Origin: Marasmius tenuissimus
Taxonomy: Eukaryota > Basidiomycota > Agaricomycetes > Agaricales > Marasmiaceae
NCBI GenBank assembly: GCA_029532415.1
Contig: JAQOTA010000059.1
Span: forward strand, 992,001-1,056,000
Length of the DNA stretch: 64,000 nucleotides
Reading direction: 5' to 3'
Positions 23,756-35,792 of the stretch are shown here, piece by piece (position 1 is the first letter of the stretch; every line of letters starts with the position of its first letter). The notes beneath the pieces were generated by a model. It did no database searches. It saw only the letters and a list, made by a program, of their open reading frames with translations, and was not told the DNA's origin. Both the position numbers and the translations under genes were made by a program.

Positions 23756-26138
23756 ATGGCCTTCCAGCTCCTTGGAGCAATATTACTAGCCGCTGTCGCG
23801 TGGACAGTCTTCAAACTCAAGGATGTTGGAGTTAGAGAGCCCGGTTTACCTCCTGGACCACCGACAACCCGTTTGCTTGGGAACATAGCTAGCTTCCCGA
23901 AAAGGTTTCCGTATATCAAGTACGTCTTTACATTCCTATTTTAAAAAAAACCTCAACGGCGAATGACAATGGCGTGTACACTGCCAGATTGACCGAATGG
24001 GCGCGCACCTGGGGCGGATTATATTCTGTACGTACAGTTCACGGTCAACGACTCGTGCCGCGCCGCTCATGCTATATCGTTCTACAAGCTCAAACTAGGT
24101 CCAGCAACTGCAATCGTCATCACAGATGCGACTATCATCAAAGAGTTCATCGACAAACGAGGCCATACAACAAGCGATAGACCAGCAAACTTCATCGTCG
24201 AGAGCGTTTCCGGGGGTTGGATCTAGCACTCGCCCGATACGGTATGTACGCTCTTACCCGTCCACCCCAGATTCACTCGAAAGTCACGAACCTCGCTGGT
24301 TGGTTGAAGGCACTACATGGAAAACCTTACGAAGAGCCGTTCACACGATTCTCACACCTCAAATGTCGACGAAACTGCTCCCGATTCAATACGCCGAGTC
24401 TACGCAGTTACTTTTGGATATCGTTCGGATGCCTGAGGTGTGTTCTCACTCGCCTTAAATATCGGACGAATCCACTCACTCAATCTCCTCAGTCCTTTTA
24501 CAACCATATCAATCGGTACGCCAACTCTGTCATCATGTCCGTCGCATACGGCAAGCGTTCCCCCCGTTACGAAACTCCCGAAACGAAAGGTTTTTTCGAT
24601 GCCGAGACGGAGTACAACCAACTCGCCGAGCCTGGAGCCACACCTCCATTAGATTTCTTCCCCTTCTTACGATACATCCCGGAGTGGACAGGGCTGGCGG
24701 GGTGGAAGAAACGTGTGAGGGAGTGTAGGCAACATCAGAGGGACCTCTTTTTTGGGCTTCTGGATGAGACTGTGGGGCGGATGGAGAAGGGGGAGGAGAA
24801 TGGGTGTCATATGGAGGAGATTGTAAGGCGACAGGTGGAGTTTGGGTTGGATAGGGAGATGATGGGGTATGCTTCGAGTGAGCTTGTGGGATTTGGTACT
24901 GAATCTCGACTTTTTATATCTATCTAGGTACCTTGGCGGGGTGCTCCTCGAAGGAGGATCTGATACATCCTCTGGGTTTTTACAGTCGGTGGTCCTTCTC
25001 ATGGTCGCCTTCCCGGAGGTTCAGAAGAGGGCTCAAGCGGAACTGGATCGGGTGGTTGGTCCGCATAGGCTTCCTACGCTCAAGGATTTTTCCGAGCTTC
25101 CGTACGTTCGAGCGGTTATCCAGGAGGTGAGGGTCTTGCTCTGTGTCTTCCCTAGCGATGATCGCGGAAAACTCACCGACCGGCGGTATGATAGGTTCAG
25201 CGCTTCCGTCCTGTTGCACCGTTAATACCTCACGGTACTACTGCGCCGGAAGAGGTGAGTGACCATACACTTCATTCACAAAACTACTTTCTCCCTAAGG
25301 CGACACTCCGCACCGCTCTAGTACAAGGGATATCTAATACCCAAGGACACCGTTATCTTCGTCAACACATGTAAGTCTTCTCGGTGCTCGGACCTTGATA
25401 TCAAGAGTCACACAATTGACTTTCAGGGGGAATATTCCACGATCCTGGTAAGTGCGCTTCCCCAGCACGAGTAGCTCATCATTCACGATGTGCAAACTCG
25501 TAGAGATGTATGACAACCCCGAAGCGTTCAACCCCGATCGATTTATATTGACTGAGAACGGGACCAAACCTGATGTGGACGGTACTGATTGTCGGACGAA
25601 TATTGTTTTTGGGTGCGGTCGTGTAGGTTTATAAACCCGTCGTTCCTCTCTCTTCTGAAGCTGATGTAGTATACCCCTATTTTATTTTATTTTTACTCGT
25701 CAGCGTACGTGCCCAGGGATGTACCTCGCTCAGAACTCGATTGTGAGGACAGATTCTCTTCGCGGTCGTAGCCCGTCGTCTAAGATTTCTTTCTCCCCAT
25801 CCCAGAACTTGAACACTATGAGACTCCTCTGGGCTTTCAAATTTTCGCGAGCAATTGACCCTACAACCAGAGCTCCCATCGAGATCGATGTAGATAACTA
25901 CGAAAAGGTGCGGACTTGGTATAGCCTCCTTGCTTCCTCACCGATTACTTGATTTTTTTTACAGGGAGTCCTAACCCGCCCATGCCCGTTCAGAGCTTCT
26001 ATCACACCTCGGTCGCTCGAGACGGTCGGGATGATTGAGAGGGAATTTGAAGCTGCGACGGAGGTGTTCACCAAGTTTGAGGTGGGTTTGTGTGAGGAAG
26101 ACAGGGTCTTTTTGGAGGAGTATCGCTCGAGTGCTTGA
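23756..26138 (+). CDS. Cytochrome P450 monooxygenase, copy 1 (one-base frameshift)
   Basis: This multi-exon microsomal P450 has an N-terminal anchor (MAFQLLGAILLAAVAW) and the hinge PGLPPGPPTTRLLGN. It continues with TTWKTLRRAVH in helix C, LEGGSDTSS in the oxygen-binding helix I, YVRAVIQE for the K-helix start, then FRPVAPLIPHGT, PEAFNPDRF and the haem-binding FGCGRRTCPG formed across an intron. The family resembles fungal O-methylsterigmatocystin oxidoreductase-like P450s. Against the paralogue at 28183, the third coding exon lacks one G in the run at 24212-24216: five Gs, where six are needed to read SGGLDLALARY. The frame breaks there, so the copy is either newly inactivated or carries a sequencing error. 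All other exons stay open. Stop TGA at 26136. Confidence 0.82.
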
Positions 26139-27020
26139 TCATGACTGCGCTTGTACTTGCTCCGAAGGTGGCCGGTTTGGATCTCGAATGTTGTATCTTG
26201 ATGGACTAAGCGATAGTAGGAAATAGTTTTCGGTTCCATACGAGGACTATACTGGAGTTTGAACTCTTGAAGCTTGGTGAGCCTCGGAGTTGTTGGCGGA
26301 TTCGTTGACTAAGACATTCCTACGGGAAGCACGAATTTAAAACAATAGTAAGACTTCGGCATTTACCGAGTTCTCTTGTCTTTACGCTTCCACCAAGCTT
26401 CCCAGGCTAGTCGCAACTCACGATGACCCATCTTGGTAATCACATTTGTGCAGAGCTATGCCATACAGAACCTCTATTGGTTGGTCTCGAGACCCATTTG
26501 GACTCAATTGAGACCACTTTGTGGCGATTGCACGGACCCGCCCAAGAGCACGGAAGCTGACTAGGTTTTATACTCTTCTTTGGGCTGACTACCGCTGCCA
26601 TGCGTACGGACCTTGCCCGAGAGAGTACTTCGATCATGGTTGGGGCAGCGGGCTCGACAACGGCGGCTGCTCAAAAGCCCCAGAGTGGCTGATGAGTACC
26701 TTAAAGGTAAATATCCCGCCTACATCCCGCAAGCGAATACCCTTTGTCAGTAGTCTCAAAGAGAGGAAATAAACAGAAATCCCCAACTTTCAGTCTCCGA
26801 AATTATATGCAAAGCTTTTATTCCTCGAATCTTTTGCGCTGTCTCCAAGTTATGGGCTGATTTTAGTCTCAAACATCCAATTCATTAGATTGAATAAGGC
26901 GCCTCGCTCAGGGTCGTCTCGGGCTCTAACTGAGAGAAGATATCAAGTTCAGCAACATAGGTCATAGTCGCCTTCCTCTACTAGTCTTCTCGCAACTCTT
27001 CCCCATCACTGGCTTGTTTC
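26139..27020. other. Intergenic with P450-upstream repeat
   Basis: From 26340 the sequence is related to the block at 27420-27900 and carries palindrome copy 3 and a GCGGGCTCGAC motif (26650). No gene is supported. Confidence 0.5.
26355..26380 (+). repeat. P450-upstream palindrome, copy 3
   Basis: TTCGGCATTTACCGAG followed by TTCTCTTGTC. It lies upstream of the P450 pseudogene at 27025. Confidence 0.5.
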
Positions 27021-27024
27021 AACT

Positions 27025-27362
27025 TCCTCTAAGCCAACTCCGTTATCATGTCGCCTACGGCAAACGATGCCTACGCTGCGAAACATCTGGAACAAAAGCT
27101 CTCTTCGTCGTAACAGAAGAACCATCTCATCGAGTCCGGCGCTTTGCCGCCGTTGGATTTCTTCTCAGTCCTGCATGGACGGAACTGGCGAGATGGAAGC
27201 AACGCGCGAGAGAGTGTAGGAATCATCAGAGGGAGCTGTACTTTGGGCTTTTAGATGAGACTTTGGGACGCATTGAAAGAGGGAAGGAGAATGGGTGCCA
27301 TGGAGGAGATTACCAGGCGGCAAAGGGAGCTTCGGCTGGATGAAGAGATGATGGCGTGCGTA
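27025..27362 (+). pseudogene. Cytochrome P450 middle-exon pseudogene
   Basis: The sequence aligns with the large middle exon of the neighbouring P450s: SVAYGKR.PRYETP is seen as VAYGKRCLRCETS, then WTELARWKQRARECRNHQRELYFGLLDET and KENGCH. Small deletions shift the frame repeatedly. It stops at the exon 3' end, with a residual donor (GTGCGT near 27357). The N-terminal exons and everything after helix H are missing, and promoter-like sequence sits directly upstream. It is a dead third copy between two full genes. Confidence 0.8.
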
Positions 27363-27419
27363 TCCAAGCTTTGGAACAATTATCCTTGGCGGACTTAGAG
27401 TTGGTGATAAAACTTAGGC

Positions 27420-28182
27420 TGCGTTCCCACGGTTGAGAAAATTACAATCCAGGATCTTTCGGCATTTTCCGAGCTATCTTGGCGCCTTCCCACTTCCACC
27501 GACCAATCATTTAAGTACTAGTTATAGCAACCCGCCTATCTCCTCTCAACGCTCAGGTACTATCATTGATTTCTTCCACCGTCATAACCAGGTATGTATA
27601 CCGTCGCGGTCGGAGCTTAGAGATTCAATTGGCCTCGAATCAAATTAATTCGAGACCGTTTGGAGTAGACTGCGCGCGGGCCAAGGCCGCTGACAGACAC
27701 GAAAGGTTTCATGTTCTTCGTGGCTGGATATCGCTGCGAAGTCTAAATGTGTTGAGGTTCCCCGGGAGAGGGGTGTTTGGGTCATTAAAGGGATAGCGGG
27801 CTCGACCGTAGTGGCTCCAGAACTCTGGCGGTTTAAAAACCTTCTGTGGGCTATCCTCGAAGGTAAACAGCATTGATACTTATAAGTTTTCCAGGCCAAG
27901 GGTGAACAAAACACTAACCTCACTTAGACTAGGGTCGACACCCAAAACTATATGCAAAGCCCCATTTCCTCCTCATGTTTTCACGGCACATCTCCATTGA
28001 AACCACTGGCTAATTCAACTTCCGTGAGTCCCGCATCTGGATCACGGCAATATCACCTATCCAATATTAGGGAGCATTTCGCCCTTAAAAACTTCGTGTC
28101 ATGTTTATGAAAGTGTTTTGGTTATCGCCCTCTCCCACTAGCCTCGTCGCGGCTTCACTCGTTTTCCCTCTTCCAAATTTCG
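27420..28182 (+). repeat. P450-upstream repeat, direct copy with palindrome 4
   Basis: The block holds the palindrome TTTCGGCATTTTCCGAGCTATCTTG (27458-27482), CAGGTATGTATACCGT, AAGGCCGCTGACAG and GCGGGCTCGACC. An inverted copy lies at 12600-13100 and partial copies upstream of 23756 and 27025. It directly precedes the P450 at 28183 and may include its promoter. Confidence 0.6.
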
Positions 28183-30595
28183 ATGTCCTTCCAACTCATT
28201 GGGAGCATATCTATCATTGCCATCGCTTGGACGATATTCAAGCTCAGGAACGTTGGCAGTAGAGAGCCCGGTCTCCCTCCTGGTCCACCGACAACGCCGT
28301 TACTGGGGAACATAGCCAGTTTTCCGAAAAGAGCTGCCTATCTCAGGTACGTCTTCGAGGGTCGGCACGATCCCAATTGCCAATATTGATCCCTGCTACT
28401 ATCAGGCTGACGGAATGGGCGCGTGTCTGGGGTGGAATGTATTCTGTGAGTGTGCTGATACATTTGTTTACCACAAGGCTCCTACCTTGCTCACTAATTT
28501 TCGAAGCTCAAACTAGGTCCAGCAACCGCAGTCGTTATTTCGGATGCCACTATAGTCAAAGAATTCATTGACAAGCGTGGACATACGACCAGTGATAGAC
28601 CAGCACTTTTCATTGTAGAGCGCCTTAGTGGAGGGTTGGATATGGCTCTCGCCCGGTACGGTACGCCTTCGAAGTCACTCTGAACTCTGACTTTCCCGCA
28701 GAACTGGACACAACACTCATAGGTGATACATGGAAAACCTTACGACGGGCTGCACACACGATTCTCACACCTCAAATGTCGACGAAACTGCTGCCTATCC
28801 AATATGCCGAGTCTACTCAGCTGCTTCTGGACATCGTTCGAACACCCGAGGTGAGTCATCGACTCGGCGCCGTTTACTCTGGCAGCATCACTTCGACTTA
28901 CTTCACACCCCGAGTCATTCCACAACCACATCAACCGCTACGCCAACTCCGTCATTATGTCTGTCGCCTATGGAAAACGCTCCCCCCGGTACGAAACACC
29001 GGAAACTAAAGCTCTCTTCGATGCCGAGAATGAAAAAAATCACCTCGCTGAACCCGGAGCTACGCCGCCACTGGATTTCTTCCCATTTTTGCAATATATC
29101 CCAGAGTGGACGGGATTGGCGGGCTGGAAGAAGCGCGTGAGGGAGTGTAGGCAACATCAGAGAGATCTCTTCTTTGGGCTTTTGGATGAGACTATGGGGC
29201 GGATGAAACGAGGGGAGGAGAATGGGTGTCATATGGAAGAGGTCATCAGGCGGCAGAAGGAGCTTCAGCTGGATAGAGAGATGATGGCGTGCGTGTCTAG
29301 ACTCTAGAGGAATTCTGTAACAAATTCCTGACTCTTCGATGTTTGCCAGGTATCTGGGTGGAACGCTTCTCGAAGGAGGATCCGACACATCTTCTGGATT
29401 TCTCGAATCGGTGGTCCTCTTTATGGTTGCGTTCCCGGAGGTGCAGAAGAAGGCTCAAGCAGAGCTGGATCGGGTGGTTGGTCCACATAGACTTCCTACC
29501 CTGGACGACCTCCCGGAGCTCCCATATATCCGAGCATTCATCCAGGAGGTGAGAGTGTTGTTCATCGTCGGTGATTGAGAATGACTCATGGTGGTGATAT
29601 AATAGGTTCACCGATTCCGACCTGTTGCGCCGTTAATACCCCATGGTACCACCGCCCCGGAAGAGGTGGGTGAACATACAATTCGTTCGTGCAACTGTCT
29701 TATTCAAGCAACTCCCCACACTCCAGTACAAAGGATACTTGATACCCAAGGATGCAATTCTCTTTGTCAACACTTGTAAGTATCTTCCTGCAGTCGCACT
29801 CCGTTACAAAGCGACACCTTAACATCAATCTCCTTGACAGGGGGAATACTTCACGATCCTGGTGAGCACGCTCCCTTATGATTCAGTACATACAACTGAT
29901 GAGTGCGAATACAAAGAGATTTACGACGATCCGGAAAGTTTCAACCCCGATCGATACCTCCTGACCGAAAATGGGACCAAACCTGGTGTAGACGGAACTG
30001 ACTGCCGGTCGACGATTGTTTTTGGATGTGGACGTGTACGGTGTCTATTCATCAATCTCTACCTTCATCAGGTCGTCTTCCCTCATACGACCTGGCGAAT
30101 TGACTTGTTTTCTTGATTTAGCGCGCGTGCCCAGGAACGTACTTTGCTCAAAATTCGATTGTACGCCGTAATCCCTTTTCATCGACTTCTCCGTACCCAG
30201 AGCCTTATACTTCTTTTACTCTATCGCAGGGCCTGAATACCATGAGGCTTCTGTGGGCTTTCACTTTTTCGCGGGCAACGGATCCTCAAACTGGCGTTAC
30301 CATCGACGTCGACGTAGATAACTACGAAAAGGTGCGGAGCTTCGTTGGACTCACGATTCAATCCCTTGCTGACAACCTCTACATTAAGGGTATGATCACC
30401 CGCCCATGTCTATTCAAAGCCTCTATAACCCCTCGATCATCCGAAACGGTCGAGATCATCGAGAGGGAATTTGAGGACGCAACGGAAGTGTTTGCGAAGT
30501 TCGAAGTTGGCTTGGGAGAGGAGGATAGGATATTTTTGAAGGCCTATCGTTCGAGCTGTTGGGAATCCCACGCATCAACAGTCACTGAATCTTGA
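28183..30595 (+). CDS. Cytochrome P450 monooxygenase, copy 2
   Basis: This is a full paralogue of the gene at 23756 with matching introns. It has an N-terminal anchor (MSFQLIGSISIIAIAWTIF) and hinge PGLPPGPPTTPLLGN, with an open third exon reading ERLSGGLDMALARY. It continues with DTWKTLRRAAHT, helix I LEGGSDTSS, YIRAFIQE, PESFNPDRY and the haem loop FGCGR|RACPG across an intron, so the proximal cysteine is present. The tail is longer than in copy 1 (RSSCWESHASTVTES, stop TGA at 30593). It probably sits in the ER membrane and acts with a P450 reductase. The substrate is unknown. No biosynthetic backbone gene is visible nearby, but a BBE-type oxidase lies 5 kb downstream. Confidence 0.88.
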
Positions 30596-32610
30596 AGCTT
30601 GATCTCGGGAATGAAGACATCATCTGCAAGTACATACATGAAGAATCCGTATGTTGATGCTCAGCATAAGAGAGACATACTGACGCTATTAGTTCCATTT
30701 TTATGTACTCACGGCTGAAGTCAACAGAACTGAGCAAGACAGTCACGGACTGAATGTTTTGAGGAGCATTCTGCCCTAGACTCCGAGCCTAGAGGCAAAA
30801 TGGTATGGTGCTCAGAATTCAAAAAGTCCCTATATGCAATTCAAGGGCCTAAGAGCCTCCGGCTACATCAAAATGAAGACAGGGATCATAAATTGAATGG
30901 CGAGCGCACCTCAGGTCCAGTATTATTCACGGCCTTTCAAAAAGGCGTGTTTTTGTGATACAAAATTAGGTTGCCAAGTCGGCCGTTAGCGTATGGCAAT
31001 AGTGCTTAAATGGTGCAGGTCTAATTGTTTGGCAGCCATCTGGAGAATTAAGAAGATTTGAACCCCAATAGTTGCACTAGTCAGGCTTGTGCATTCAAGG
31101 AGGCGCGAGGGCAATCGGGAAATCAGGAGTCCAAGACAGTCCGAGTCCAAGTCCAAAAGTCCAAGTGGCGCGGACCAAGAGACGGGCGGCCCGGCCCAAG
31201 GGTCTTCCACCAGACGTTTCGCACCCTTTGACCTGCCGCGGCAGCTGGATCGACAAGCTACTCCCAAACTCTCATCTTGACATACAAAAAGGCTCTCGAT
31301 GCTCCTCCGCAGCTTACGCATGTCCGTCGCATGTCTTGATATACTGTCACTGTGCACGTAAGTATTCGTGCTTTTACTTCGAGCCGACCAGGATACTGAT
31401 CTCCACGGTAGATTACTCTCGATGAGTCACCGATGTTGCTTCGCGAGCGAACCTTGCAGCACCACAGGCACGCTTGATCGTCTTCATTCCTAGCCTTAAC
31501 TACTTCCGACATGATCAGCACCGGTACCCAGTAATGTGACCGTGCGATGCATCGATCTTTGACCGAGACGGTGCAACGAGAAAGGGATTGTTTGGTTCTA
31601 GCTCGTATGAAGGTAGCGAATTTCAAAAGGCATCAGGTGGATTGATCATCCTAACTTGTCCTCGACGGATTTAGCGTCGATGTTTGAACTTGGCGTGAGC
31701 ATTTTCGTCTGAATAGTGTAGGAGGGTCTTAGAGAGCACCGGATGCTCGTAATAGTATTGCCCACGGTATTTCAGACTACAACATCCACGATTCGATCGC
31801 CTATTCTCTACGTCAGGGGTCCAGGTAACGTTTTCTCGTGGTCCCGTCGGCATATGTTTGTTGAAGATTAACCAATACGGTGTAGGTTGGTTTGTTCAAT
31901 CAGATCGCCAAAGCTGATACCGTCTTCACTCGTTCGAGTTTGCGGAACTGCCTCTTGGGATTTCTTGGTATGATATGAACCGGGGTTCCTCGGAGGCTTT
32001 AAACCTGACATATGTGTTTTTAGTTTCCACACAGCTCAGATGTCGCTCTGACAGTCGGAGTACCTGCCGCTCGTACCACAAAAAGCATGAGCTCCGTTGC
32101 GTTCTGTGTAACACTATTATCTCGACTTTTCGTTTACAACGCTGAGCTGAAGTTCAACCTGAGGTTTAGCTCACCATATCACCAGGCTGCTTCTAAATCC
32201 CCCTAACATCCCCGGCTACCAAGGATACACGCGTCAGAATTCCAGATGTCAACGGTCATCAAATCCTCAGTTCTAAGTTGGTCTCAAAGGAATCCCATTT
32301 ATGACAGGAATGACATACCCCACCCACTCTCAAATTGTATGTTACGGCAGGCTTCCCTGTGCGACGTACCATACTTATTGATTCAAACTTGAGTGCACTG
32401 TCAGAAGGGTTTCTTCCTTCCCTCCTCTCCATTCGCCCATCAATCGACCACATTCGCTCCTTTCTTCCTCTCTCCCCTCCCCTCCCCGTCTGTACCTTCC
32501 CAGGCTCATCGACTTGGGACCACGCCAGGTCCTTTCTTATACCCATATCACCGCCACTCGACCCAGGCTGAAGCAAACGCGCGCCTTCGGGAAAACCCCA
32601 CCCGCCGGCC
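30596..32610. other. Intergenic, no gene seen
   Basis: Two kilobases without a supportable gene. Near 31120-31160 there is an imperfect tandem AGTCCAAG/GTCCGAG repeat. Frames are short and lack splice structure. Confidence 0.5.
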
Positions 32611-34433
32611 ATGACGACCATAGGCCTATCCGAGTCCTCAAATATAAACTCGAATACCAAATACCAGTCTTTACAAACTGTCGCAGGCGTGACGCATTTG
32701 ATTGGTGAGCTTTCTGTGCAGTTATTCGTCTCCTTCTGATCTGACTCACCACCATGCTCAGCATCTTCCGTACTTTCTTATTGTATATCCCGACGCACAC
32801 CCGCTCTTAACCAATGGAGACCGTGGAAGCATTTAACGTGGGGAAGGAGCTGTATGATTTTGGTTCTATTGGACTCGTGCGTTCGATACACGCCTTTTCT
32901 TATCTCGTGCCTTCTAACCCTTGCTATTCTATAGATGGGCGTTTGTATTTTTCTGTACGTATAAGCTCACCCACCAACCCCTTTCGACCTTCATTCATCG
33001 TTCGCATGACATCTCCGAGCTGAAGCATCGTAATTCACCTCTCTCCCTCATAGCCGGGGTTCTCTCGCTCGGCATTGGGCTTGCTGAGTCTGCAAAAGCT
33101 TGCGCTATTGCGATTGTAGTCTGCATCATCTGTTATGGGAGTACAAAGGTGCGTTCCTCTCCCTCAGCACATTACACTCAGAACTGATACCACCTCCCGC
33201 CCCTCGTGGATTTAGCTCCTCATCTACGCATTTCTTGTGGAAAAGGTGAGGTCTGCCCCTATGCATCAATACCCCCTTCCATTTCGTCTGACCTCTGATC
33301 CTTCCGTCCAGGTGTACATAGTCTGGGCATCAGGAAACCAAACTCCACGCCTCCGAACTCCTGTATACCGCTTATGCTGTACCGTCCAGTTGGGGTACGG
33401 CGTCGTCGTCATCCTAGGGCTCTTTGGTCGACAAGATGAGTTGAACGAGGATGGGGTGTGCGTGCTGGGGTTGAAATTATTCGCGTATGTTCCAAACCCC
33501 CATTCTTCAATTTACCACGAAACTCGGAAGCTGATGACCACTGGTAGTACGATCCCTCTTGTTGTCTATGAGCTCATGCAGAATGTGTTTTTTACTGGGA
33601 TGTTTTTGTGGCCTTTGTGGAGATCTCACGCTATGAGTCCGCGATTGAGAGTGTTGGCCAAGAGAACATTATAGTGAGCGGTCATCGCCTGACAATCCCA
33701 TGTTCATTCCATGACATAGGCTAATCCTCACTCTAAACCTAGTGCCGCTTGTGGGAGTCTAACCGTTTCTGCAGTGAGCGTCCCATTCGCATGACCCTAC
33801 ATCTGTTTTGACAGTTACTCAACCTGCGCTCACAGATCAATGTCCTCATCATGATTAGTCTTCGCGGGAAACAACTAGGCTGGATATGTCTGACTAGCTG
33901 TGTCATTGACGTGAGACCCCCCGCTTCTGCCTTGAAGCTTCATTCTTTGAATCTCACTATTCTCAAAACAGGTTACCATAAACGCCATCCTTCTGTTTTG
34001 GTTAAGTGCAGGATCCTCTCCGTCCGGGGAATGCAGGGACCGCTTCTCCCTTCCACACATGGATATGACTGCGTTAACGTCCCCCGAAATGACGCAGATC
34101 ACGTTAGCCGCCACCAGAACGACTCCGGAAAGGACGAAGACGACTGCTGATACGACTGGGACGGTACCTGTTGCAATTCCAAAGTTGTCGACATTACCGG
34201 ATGAGTTTTTCGATTATGTTCCCGAGGTGCATCGATTTCAAAAGGATGAGGAAGGAGATCCGGAGGGTCGTGACGAGGGAAGACGGGATGGGAGGAATCA
34301 GTTGGCGAGCGAGATGCGGGAGAAGCCTGATCCTCAGGTGTCTGAGGGGCAACATGGCGTTTCAGACTCCTTGACTCAGACTCGAGAAGGATACCAGGTG
34401 GAGAAACCTGCTGCCGCTCTTATATCAAGCTGA
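32611..34433 (+). CDS. Seven-helix membrane protein of a second family, copy 1
   Basis: The start is MTTIGLSESSNINSN, chosen because exon 1 (to THLIG) aligns with MAIDGAG...SFIHLFG of the inverted paralogue. Exon 2 (SYCISRRTPALNQW, HLTWGRSCMILVLLDS) and exon 3 (WAFVFF, then SGVLSLGIG after an intron of about 100 bp) also align. Then come YGSTKLLIYAFLVEKVYIVW, TPVYRLCCTVQLGYGVVVI, DGVCVLGLK, IPLVVYELMQNVFFTGMFLWPLWR and LGWICLTSCVIDVTINAILLFWLS. This matches a widespread fungal family of serpentine membrane proteins without known ligand. The cytosolic tail is long, Thr/Pro- and charge-rich. Shorter models starting near 32814 use the wrong frame. Confidence 0.8.
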
Positions 34434-35792
34434 CCTGTTGGATGTACTTTACTTGAATGTTGCTTAAATGGACCTGCTATTGTCAAGTGAACCAAACTCG
34501 TAGTGAGCACCGTCCTTTTGTATTTTGTGCTAAGCAAATTTGTCGCGACCTCAGGGCTTTATTGAGAACAAAACTACGCCAAACTCTGCGAGAGAGAGCT
34601 CACATGTGGACAGCATACACGGGCCGATAACGGGAGAGCCGGGCCCAGAAGTTCACACGACTTGAAACTTTCACCGTTGCACCGTTATCGTCAAGCTCTC
34701 TCTTGTTTCTCTCTTGCCCTGTCCTTTTCGCCAACTTTGCTCTGTACACTTCCCTGCTTTGACTTCAAGCTCTCCGACTATCTGGCTCGCAATATGACCT
34801 TACTCGCGACTCGATGACTGCCAGAAATCGACGATGCTGAGCGTTTCGCCCAAAACGTAGTCAAGGTCTCCAGTGCCGGTCCTTTGTATTTCCTTTCGCA
34901 ATACCTCCTGACCCAATGATCTGGGGTCATTGACATTGTTCGCCTGAGTTTCAATGAATGACAACAGTAGTTCGTCTCAAACAACTCGTAGGCAAGGTGC
35001 GCAGTGGACCTTTTTTGTCTTATCCCGCGCTGAGCGCTGAGCTACCCTAGCACGGAATACCCTACCCGTCGGAGAGGGGTAAAGATCCCGCATTGATGGA
35101 CGTTTTGAACCTTGTAGGATAACGAACGGAACGGACTTCTGCACCTTCAAACCGATCGCGAAGCTTTTGATCTGGCGTCTCCGAACCTCGACACAGGGAT
35201 CGAGAGCTACATATCTTACATGTCTCTGCACGGAATTTCTCAAGTTCCTCGAGCTGAGGCCTAGCGCATTATGCACAAGCTACTTGTTACTCCCGTTAAC
35301 ATCTCAAAAAGGCCCGATTTTGCTCCTATGTGTCACCTCTACTACGTGCCATACTCATCGGAAATGATGCAGGCGTTCGGAAGCAGTGGCCTACCCATAT
35401 TCTGTTCACAACTTACGACCCAAGTGGACAAAGCATCTCTTGTTTCCCAAAACCAATGGCACAAGATTGAGTAGTGGATCATCAATATGCACCAAAGTAA
35501 TGAATTCGTATCACGCTCGGGTAACCGAGACGCTGCCGAACTTTTTCCTCCCTCGACTTCATAGCGGCCTCGATCATCACATCAGCCTCTCTGTCCCCTC
35601 TTGGCCCTAGCATTCGCCGCAAAATCAACGAATGGTCGGAAGCTAGCATTTTGACAGGACAAGGGGATCGAAGCCCGCATGATCATTATCAATATTAATT
35701 CCGTATTCAATAAAAGGTTGATGTTGCCGGTGACTATATTGCTTACTCTTCCCCGCTCCCCTCTGCTCTCTTTCCTCGTCGTTTCAACGAGT
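34434..35792. other. Intergenic, no gene seen
   Basis: Frames of up to 99 codons occur on both strands but have no recognisable motif or splice context. The last few hundred bases should hold the promoter of the oxidase at 35793. Confidence 0.45.

Noticed and set aside
23313..23789. 158-codon frame before the P450
   Set aside because: No domain, wrong frame relative to the P450 start, and it overlaps the first exon.
32814..33023. An ATG at 32814 as start of the 7TM gene
   Set aside because: The paralogue shows that the true frame here reads SYCISRRTPALNQW and that the gene starts at 32611.
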